Source of the DNA: Lolium rigidum | Taxonomy: Eukaryota > Streptophyta > Magnoliopsida > Poales > Poaceae | DNA length: 64,000 nt | NCBI RefSeq assembly: GCF_022539505.1 | Contig: NC_061513.1 | Span: forward strand, 350,715,696-350,779,695 | Direction: 5' to 3' | In this document: positions 56,580 to 64,000 of the stretch, piece after piece | Layout of the letters: every line of letters starts with the position of its first letter | Position numbering within the stretch: position 1 is the first letter of the stretch | The notes under the pieces: generated by a model | Told to the model about the DNA's origin: nothing | The model's input: only the letters and a program-made list of their open reading frames with translations | The model's database searches: none | Program-made: the position numbers and the translations under genes

Positions 56580-57252
56580 TATTTGTAAATTTATGAAAGT
56601 TAATTAATTGGGGCTGGGAACCCCGTTGCCAGCTCTTTTTGCAAAATTATTGGATAAGCGGATGTGCCACTAGTCCATTGTGAAAGTCCGTCCGGAGTAA
56701 ATGACAAGATTGAAAGATAAACACCACATACTTCCTCATGAGCTATAGAACATAAACACAAATTGAGAAGCATTTTGAAGGTTTTAAAGGTAGCACATGA
56801 GAATTTACTTGGAATGGTTTGAAATGCCATGCATAGGTATTTATGGTGGACACTCTGGAATAACTTGGTTTTTAGGGGTTTGGAAGCATGAGCAGCGTTC
56901 CCGCTCAGTACAAGTGAAGGCTAGCAATAGACGGGAAGCGACAATCAAGAGAGCGATGAATCTGTCATAATCATGCTTGCGGCAAAATAAATTAACGAGA
57001 GGCATAAAAGTGATACAAGAACTCTGAGGCGAAATAAATCATCGAGGCTTAATTGACTTTTGTTCAGTCATATGCATGCGTGAGCATGTGCCAAGTCGAT
57101 TCAAGTGAATTATTCAGAGGAGGATACCACAATGTCATATCTATCTATGAATAAAGCAATGCAAGCAAATATTTATGACATGCTACTCATATTAATAAAT
57201 TGGAGCTAATCATGAGAGATTGTGAACTACTAGACTTTCTTAATTGACATAT

Positions 57253-58784
57253 TGATACGTCTCAAACGTATCTATAATTTCTTATGTTCCATGCTTGTTT
57301 TATGACAATACCTACATGTTTTGTGCACACTTTATATCGTTTTGACGCGTTTTCCGAAACTAACCTATTGACGAGATGCCGAAGTGCCAGTTCCTGTTTT
57401 CTGCTGTTTTTGGTTTCAGAAATCCTAGTAAGGAAATATTCTCGGAATTGGACGAAATCAACGCCCATCATCCTATTTTTCCACGAAGCTTCCAGAACAC
57501 CGGAGAGCCACCAGAGGAGAGCCACAGGGCCACCACATGCCAGGGTGGCGCGGCCAGGGCCTGGGCCGCGCCCCCCTACTGTGTCATCGCCTCGTCAGCC
57601 CTCCGACTCCGCCTCTTCACCTATATAAAGGTCCCTGACCTAAAACCTCGATACGGAAAAGCCACGGTACGAGAAACCTTCCAGAGCCGCCGCCATCGCG
57701 AAGCCAAGATCTGGGGGACATGAGTCTCTGTTCCGGCACGCCGCCGGGACGGGGAAGTGCCCCCGGAAGGCTCCTCCATCGACACCACCGCCATCTTCAT
57801 CACCGCTGCTGTCTCCTATGATGAGGAGGGAGTAGTTCTCCATCGGGGCTAAGGGCTGTACCGGTAGCTATGTGGTTAATCTTTCTCTCTGTACCCCAAT
57901 ACAATGATCTCATGAATTGCTTTGCATGATTGAGATCCATATGATGAGCTTTGTATCGCTATTAGTCTATGTGCTACTCTTGTGATGTTATTAAAGTAGT
58001 CTATTCCTCCTTCACGGTGTAATGGTGACAGTGTGTGCATCGTGTAGTACTTGGCGTAGGTTATGATCATAATCTCTTGTAGGTTATGGAGTTAATTATT
58101 ACTATGATAGTATTGATGTGATTTATTCCCCCTTCATAGTGTAAAGGTGACAGTGTGTATGCTATGTTAGTACTCGGTTTAGATTGCAAAGATCTATTAT
58201 GCTCTAAGGTTACTTAAACATGAATATCGAATGTTGTGGAGCTTGTTAACTCCGGCATTGAGGTGCTCTAGTAGCCCTACGCAACGAATGGTGTTCATTA
58301 TCAAACAAGAGTATATGTAGCACAAAGGAAGAGAACTTATTTATTATGTGATCAATGTTGAGAGTGTTCACTAGTGAAAGTATGATCCCTAGGCCTTGTT
58401 TCCAATACTGCGAACACCGCTGGTTTACTGTTCTGCTGCATGTTTACTTCCTGCAATATTACTACCATCAACTGCACGCCAGCAAGCACTTTTCTGGCGC
58501 CGTTACTACTGCTCATATTCATTCATACCACTTGTATTTCACTATCTCTTCGCCGAACTAGTGCACCTATACATCCGACAAGTGTATTAGGTGTGTTGGG
58601 GACACAAGAGACTTCTTGTATCGTGATTGCGGGGTTGCTTGAGAGGGATATCTTTGACCTCTTCCTCCCTGAGTTCGATAAACCTTGGGTGATCCACTTA
58701 AGGGAAACTTGCTGCTGTTCTACAAACCTCTGCTCTTGGAGGCCCAACACCTGTCTACAAGAATAGAAGCACACGTAGACATCA
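57253..58784 (+). repeat. Element I: 5' LTR (1532 bp)
   Basis: TGATACGTCTCAAACG...CACGTAGACATCA. TATATAAA at 57622-57629. A primer-site-like copy is embedded at 58495-58515. Confidence 0.92.
57622..57629 (+). promoter_or_regulatory. TATA box in I 5' LTR
   Basis: TATATAAA followed by GGTCCCTGACC; the same in the 3' LTR at 62479-62486. Confidence 0.6.
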
Positions 58785-58792
58785 AGCACTTT

Positions 58793-58812
58793 TCCGGCGC
58801 CGTTGCTCGGGA
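58793..58812 (+). other. Element I: primer binding site
   Basis: TTCCGGCGCCGTTGCTCGGG, an Athila-type site with two changes, eight bases after the LTR. Confidence 0.75.
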
Positions 58813-58950
58813 AGGAAAGGTAAAAGGCACTCACACTCCGGTCCCGGGTAACTAAGTTATTTTCTGTTGCCGTTGTAAGTGCTCGAAGCTATTTCCTTTA
58901 GATCCTGCAATTGCATCTTTTTGTCTCTTGTTTTACACTAGTAAGGCTTA

Positions 58951-59706
58951 ATGGAAGACAACAACAAAATGAGAGATCTTTATGAACTTTATCTTGAATT
59001 AGGACATGATTTGTTTGAAGAGAAAATTAAAAAACCCATGGAACTTATGCATGCTAATGGGAATGTTATTAGTATGAATGCTTTGAACACCATTGTTGCT
59101 AATGCTATGGAAGAATTTAAGCTTGGGGAGGTCGGTTTTGATGAAAATGATCTCTTTAGCCCTCCGGGTATTGAGGAGAAAGTTTATGTTGATTATGATA
59201 TGCCTCCCATATATGATGATTATAATGATAGTGGTCTTTTGGTGCCCCCTACTATGGAGGATAAGTTTAATTATGATTACAATATGCCTCCTACATTTGA
59301 TGATGAGAATAATAATGATAGCTACTTTGTTGAATTTGCTCCCACTACAACTAATAAAATTGATTATGCTTATGTGGAGAGTAATGATACTTTTATGCAT
59401 GTGAATAAGAATGCTTTATGTGATACTTATATTCTTGAGTTTGTTCATGATGCCTCTGAAAGTTATTATGAGAGAGGAAAATATGGTTGTAGAAATTTTC
59501 ATGTTACTAAAACACCTCTCTATATGCTGAAATTTTTGAAGTTACACTTGTTTTATCTTTCTATGCTTGTTGCATTATGCTTCATGAATTTGTTTATTTA
59601 CAAGATTCCTATGCATAGGAAGCATGTTAGGCTTAAATGTGTTTTTAACTTGCTTCTTGATGCCCTCTTTTGCTTCAACTCTTATTTCTTGCGAGTGCAT
59701 CATTAA
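58951..59706 (+). CDS. Element I: 251-residue ORF with two C-terminal hydrophobic segments, unknown
   Basis: Intact, starting MEDNNKMRDL 140 bp after the primer site. Residues about 1-60 are charged and helical. About 70-150 are rich in D, E, N, Y and P (MPPIYDDYND, PPTFDDENNND). About 155-190 contain C and H residues. Residues about 198-217 form a strong hydrophobic segment and about 230-246 a second, separated by a basic loop (KIPMHRKHVRLK), so an anchored membrane hairpin is plausible. There is no N-terminal signal peptide. Env-like proteins of Athila elements also have membrane segments but lie after pol; this one is in the gag position. Element G has the same ORF. I do not recognise a family. 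Confidence 0.72.
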   Translation: MEDNNKMRDLYELYLELGHDLFEEKIKKPMELMHANGNVISMNALNTIVANAMEEFKLGEVGFDENDLFSPPGIEEKVYVDYDMPPIYDDYNDSGLLVPPTMEDKFNYDYNMPPTFDDENNNDSYFVEFAPTTTNKIDYAYVESNDTFMHVNKNALCDTYILEFVHDASESYYERGKYGCRNFHVTKTPLYMLKFLKLHLFYLSMLVALCFMNLFIYKIPMHRKHVRLKCVFNLLLDALFCFNSYFLRVHH

Positions 59707-62090
59707 AATTACTGAGCCCATCTTAATGGCTATAAAGAAAGCACTTTTTGGGAGATAACCCATGTCATCTTTATTTTATTGCATTGTTGTGCCAAGTAAA
59801 GTCTTTGATAGTAAGGTTCATAGTAGATTTGGATTACTGCGCAGAAACAGATTTCTGTCTGTCACGAATTTGGGCAGGGTTCTCTGTAGGTAACTCAGAA
59901 AAATCTGCAAATTTACGTTCGTGATCCTCAGATATGTACGCAACTTTCATTCAATTTGAGCTTTTTCATCTGAGCAAGTTAAGTGCCTCTGTAAAATTCG
60001 TCTTTACGGACTATTCTGTTTTGACAGATTCTGCCTTTTATTTCGCATTGCCGTTTTTGCTATGTTGAATGAGTTTCTTTGTTCCATTAACTTTCAGAAG
60101 CTTTAGGCAATGTCCATAAGTGTTAAGAATGATTGTGTCACCTCTGAACATGTGAATTTTTGATTATGCACTAACCCTCTAATGAGTTTGTTTCGAGTTT
60201 GGTGTGGAGGAAGTTTTCAAGGGTCAAGAGAGGAGGATGATATACTATGATCAAGGAGAGTGAAAAGTCTAAGCTTGGGGATGCCCCCGTGGTTCATCCC
60301 TGCATATTTCAAGAAGACTCAAACGTCTAAGCTTGGGGATGCCCAAGGCATCCCCTTCTTCATCGACAATTTATCTGGTTTCTTCTCTTGAAACTATATT
60401 TTTATTCGGTCACATCTTATGCACTTTACTTGGAGCGTCTGTTTGTTTTTGTTTTGTTTGAATAAGTTCATCCTTGTGTGGGAGAGAGACACGCTCCGCT
60501 GGTTCGTATGAACACATGTGTTCTTAGCTTTTAATGTTCATGGCGAAGGTTGAAACTGCTTCGTTCATTGCTATATGGTTGGAAACGGAAAATGCTTGAT
60601 GTGGTAATTGGTATAATGTCTTGAATAATTTGATACTTGGCAATTGTTGTGCTCATATAGATCATATTTAAGCTCTTGTATCATGTACTTTGCACCTATT
60701 AATGAAGAACTACATAGAGCTTGTTAAAATTTGGTTTGCACGGTTGGTCTCTCTAAGTCTAGATATTTTCTGGTTGAGGTGTTTGAACAACAAGGAGACG
60801 ATGTAAAGTCTTATAATGCTTACAATATGTTCATATGTGAGTCTTGATGCACCATTTCATACTTGAGTTTGCTTCAAACAACCTTGCTAGCCTAGCCTTG
60901 TATTGAGAGGGATTCTTTTCGTGCATCCAAATCCTTGAGCCAAAATCTATGCCATTTGTGTCCACCATACCTACCTACTACATGGTATTTCCTGCCATTC
61001 CAAGCAAATACTTCATGTGCTACCTTTAAACAATTCAAAAGCTATTATCTCTTATTTGTGTCAATGTTTCATAGCTCATGAGGAAGTATGTGGTGTTTTA
61101 TCTTTCGATCTTGTCATTTACTTTTGACAGACTTTCACAATGGACTAGTGGCATATCCGCTTATCCAATAATTTTGCAAAAAGAGCTGGCAACGGGGTTC
61201 CCAGCCCCAATTAATTAACTTGCATTAATAATTCTCTTCACATGTTTTGCTCTGATTCATCAGTAAGCAACTTAATTTTTCAAATAGACACTCCTCCATG
61301 GTATGAGATTGTTGGAAGGCACCCGAGGATTCGGTTAGCCATGGCTTGAGAAAGCAAAGGTTGGGAGGAGTGTCATCTAAAAAATAAAAAAATAAAAACT
61401 AAACTAAAGTACATGTGTAAACAAAAGAGAAGAGGGATGATCTACCTTGCTGGTAGAGATAACGTCCTTCATGGGAGCCGCTCTTGAAAGTCTGGTTGAC
61501 GAGGTAGTTAGAGTGCCCATTACCATTCGTTGACAACAACAAACACCTCTCAAAACTTTACTTTTATGCTCTCTTTATGATTTCAAAACTTAAAAAGCTC
61601 TAGCACATGATTTAATCCCTGCTTCCCTCTGCGAAGGGCCATTCTTTTACTTTATGTTGAGTCAGTTTACCTACTTCTTTCTATCTTAGAAGCAAACACT
61701 TGTGTCAACTGTGCATTGATTCTTACATGTTTACCTATTGCACTTGTTATATTGCTTTGTGTTGACAACTATCCATGAGATATACATGTTACAAGTTGAA
61801 AGCAATTGCTGAAACTTGATCATCCTTTGTGTTGCTTCAAAGCTTTCTACTAAGAATTTATTGCTTATGAGTTAACTGTTATGCAAGTCTTATTGATGCT
61901 TGTCTTGAAAGTACTATTCATGAAAAGTCTTTGCTATATGATTCAGTTGTTTACTCATTGTCTTCATCATTGCTTTGAATCGCTGCATTCATCTCATATG
62001 CTTTACAATAATGTTGATCAAGATTATGTTGGTAGCATGTCACTTAAGAAATTATCATTGTTATCGTTTACCTACTCGAGGGCGAGTAGG
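59707..62090 (+). other. Element I: non-coding 3' region
   Basis: 2.4 kb without credible genes. It contains internal purine-tract-like motifs at 60270-60285 and 60328-60346, a perfect 9-bp hairpin (60335-60343 with 60347-60355) and the hairpin cassette 61287-61374. Confidence 0.7.
61287..61374. repeat. Hairpin cassette in I
   Basis: Arms GACACTCCTCC (61287-61297) and GGAGGAGTGTC (61364-61374), perfectly complementary; the loop is the reverse complement of that in G and H. Confidence 0.75.
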
Positions 62091-62109
62091 AACTAAGCTT
62101 GGGGATGCT
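62091..62109 (+). other. Element I: polypurine tract
   Basis: AACTAAGCTTGGGGATGCT directly before the 3' LTR. The same motif precedes the 3' LTRs of E, F, G and Z. Confidence 0.75.
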
Positions 62110-63640
62110 TGATACGTCTCAAACGTATCTATAATTTCTTATGTTCCATGCTTGTTTTATGACAATACCTACATGTTTTGTGCACACTTTATATCGTTTT
62201 GATGCGTTTTCCAGAACTAACCTATTGACGAGATGCCGAAGTGCCAGTTCCTGTTTTCTGCTGTTTTTGGTTTCAGAAATCCTAGTAAGGAAATAATCTC
62301 GGAATTGGACGAAATCAACGCCCAGCATCCTATTTTTCCACGAAGCTTCCAGAACACCGGAGAGCCACCAGAGGAGAGCCACAGGGCCACCACACGCCAG
62401 GGTGGCGCGGCCAGGGCCTGGGCCACGCCCCCCTACTGTGTCGTCGCCTCGTCAGCCCTCCGACTCCGCCTCTTCGCCTATATAAAGGTCCCTGACCTAA
62501 AACCTCGATACGGAAAAGCCACGGTACGAGAAACCTTCCAGAGCCGCCGCCATCGCGAAGCCAAGATCTGGGGGACAGGAGTCTCTGTTCCGGCACGCCG
62601 CCGGGATGGGGAAGTGCCCCCGGAAGGCTCCTCCATCGACACCACCGCCATCTTCATCACCGCTGCTGTCTCCTATGATGAGGAGGGAGTAGTTCTCCAT
62701 CGGGGCTAAGGGCTGTACCGGTAGCTATGTGGTTAATCTCTCTCTCTGCACCCCAATACAATGATCTCATGAATTGCTTTGCATGATTGAGATCCATATG
62801 ATGAGCTTTGTATCGCTATTAGTCTATGTGCTACTCTTGTGATGTTATTAAAGTAGTCTATTCCTCATTCACGGTGTAATGGTGACAGTGTGTGCATCGT
62901 GTAGTACTTGGCGTAGGTTATGATCATAATCTCTTGTAGGTTATGGAGTTAATTATTACTATGATAGTATTGATGTGATTTATTCCCCCTTCATAGTGTA
63001 AAGGTGATAGTGTGTATGCTATGTTAGTACTCGGTTTAGATTGCAAAGATCTATTATGCTCTAAGGTTACTTAAACATGAATATCGAATGTTGTGGAGCT
63101 TGTTAACTCCGGCATTGAGGTGCTCTAGTAGCCCTACGCAACGAATGGTGTTCATTATCAAACAAGAGTATATGTAGCACAAAGGAAGAGAACTTATTTA
63201 TTATGTGATCAATGTTGAGAGTGTCCACTAGTGAAAGTATGATCCCTAGGCCTTGTTTCCAATACTGCGAACACCGCTTGTTTACTGTTCTGCTGCATGT
63301 TTACTTCCTGCAATATTACTACCATCAACTGCACGCCAGCAAGCACTTTTCTAGCGCTGTTACTACTGCTCATATTCATTCATACCACTTGTATTTCACT
63401 ATCTCTTTGCCGAACTAGTGCACCTATACATCTGACAAGTGTATTAGGTGTGTTGGGGACACAAGAGACTTCTTGTATTGTGATTGCAGGGTTGCTTGAG
63501 AGGGATATCTTTGACCTCTTCCTCCCTGAGTTCGATAAACCTTGGGTGATCCACTTAAGGGAAACTTGCTGCTGTTCTACAAACCTCTGCTCTTGGAGGC
63601 CCAACACTGTCTACAAGAATAGAAGCACACGTAGACATCA
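62110..63640 (+). repeat. Element I: 3' LTR (1531 bp)
   Basis: Near-identical to 57253-58784, followed by TSD CATAT (63641-63645). TATATAAA at 62479-62486. Confidence 0.92.
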
Positions 63641-63645
63641 CATAT

Positions 63646-64000
63646 ACCTCACATGAACCAACTAAGCATGCTCACATGGATGAGTATATGTACAAAAATG
63701 AAAACAAATAGAGTTCATACCAGCCTCTCACCACAGTCGGATTGTTGTAGATCGTCATTATTGCCTTTCACTTGTGTAGCTTGAATAATATGGAATGAAA
63801 ACCAAGCTCCAACCACCAAAGACCGCTGAACTTCATAATGAACTTTACAAAACCAAAGAAGAACAGCAAATATTTTTGGTGTTTTCGAATTGGGAACAAG
63901 AACAAAAAGAAACAGGCAAACAAAGCAAAATCTTTTTGGATTTTCTTATAGCAAACCAACGATAGCAAATAAAGCAAAATGAAAGCAAGAAACCAAAATA
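63646..64000 (-). mobile_element. Element H: internal region, continuing out of the window
   Basis: Sequence after I's right TSD. It resumes H's interior. The A/CAAA-rich end (63840-64000) resembles the leader regions beside the Athila-type 5' LTRs of E and F (31500-31640, 49450-49600). No gene seen. Confidence 0.6.

Larger units (their letters stand above)
55709..57252 (-). mobile_element. Element H: internal region, part before I
   Basis: Non-coding 3' part of H. Positions 55740-56160 are specific to H. From about 56175 it resembles the non-coding regions of G and I, including a tandem pair of hairpin cassettes (56380-56464 and 56492-56579). The plus-strand open frame 55933-56493 is antisense to H and has no family resemblance. 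It ends at CATAT (57248-57252), the TSD of I. Confidence 0.72.
57253..63640 (+). mobile_element. Element I: complete Athila-type element with a single hydrophobic-tail ORF
   Basis: TSD CATAT at 57248-57252 and 63641-63645. 5' LTR 57253-58784, primer site 58793-58812, ORF 58951-59706, non-coding region, purine tract 62091-62109, 3' LTR 62110-63640. The LTRs differ at about two dozen positions by eye (about 1.5%), so this is one of the youngest insertions. No gag or pol motif is found in the 3.3-kb interior. Confidence 0.92.

Noticed and set aside
58951..59706. Calling the hydrophobic-tail ORF an Env protein
   Set aside because: It lacks a signal peptide and lies in the gag position rather than after pol; membrane segments alone are not enough.

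Overview
The window is intergenic DNA from a grass, most likely a Pooideae cereal or forage species (Triticeae, Aveneae or Poeae). It is built almost entirely of nested LTR retrotransposons. The evidence is several Athila-lineage elements whose LTRs start TGATACGTCT and whose primer sites read TGGCGCCGTTGCC, one LTR of Sabrina/WHAM type, a chromodomain-bearing Ty3/gypsy element with very long LTRs, and a Tat-lineage element. I found no host gene, tRNA, rRNA or CRISPR array. A run of exactly 100 N at 12306-12405 marks an assembly gap. Family names are from memory of grass repeats and are tentative. Boundaries and target-site duplications (TSDs) were read directly from the sequence.

I use letters for the elements. 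Backbone A (2563-25162, + strand) is a chromovirus (Tekay/Del type). It has an extra ORF upstream of gag, then gag, protease, reverse transcriptase (RT), RNase H and integrase with chromodomain. Y, with Z inside it, sits in its 5' LTR (1-2562). B, an Athila-lineage gag-pol element (6605-13236, TSD CACCC), splits its gag. C, a non-coding LTR element (15423-22483, TSD CCCGG), splits its pol between RNase H and integrase. C in turn carries M, a Mutator-like DNA transposon (16641-20466, 9-bp TSD CGGACTCGT) with long terminal inverted repeats and one multi-exon plant-mobile-domain (PMD) gene.

To the right, a reverse-oriented LTR end (J, 25163-25372) interrupts A's 3' LTR, and D, a Tat-lineage element (from 25373, + strand), lies in J. 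D is split by E (26643-33299, - strand, TSD GCAGG) in gag and by F (36746-51241, - strand, TSD GTATA) in pol. G (37552-44074, - strand, TSD CTCAC) lies in F's 3' LTR. After D's integrase and its antisense ORF comes H (from 54308, - strand, Sabrina/WHAM type, running off the right edge). H is split by I (57253-63640, + strand, TSD CATAT). The deepest paths are A>J>D>F>G and A>J>D>H>I, five levels each.

The elements differ in coding content. A, B and D carry decayed gag-pol. E, F, G and I have Athila-type LTRs and primer sites, but each has only one ORF of its own: an unknown 214-residue protein (E), Gag plus protease without RT (F), and an unknown protein with two hydrophobic C-terminal segments (G and I). 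C has none. They would therefore need proteins from autonomous relatives to move. The most interesting items are the PMD-carrying Mutator-like element with hairpin-array termini, the single-ORF families encoding a probable membrane protein, and small conserved hairpins in the non-coding parts of the Athila-type elements, one with compensatory base changes between copies.
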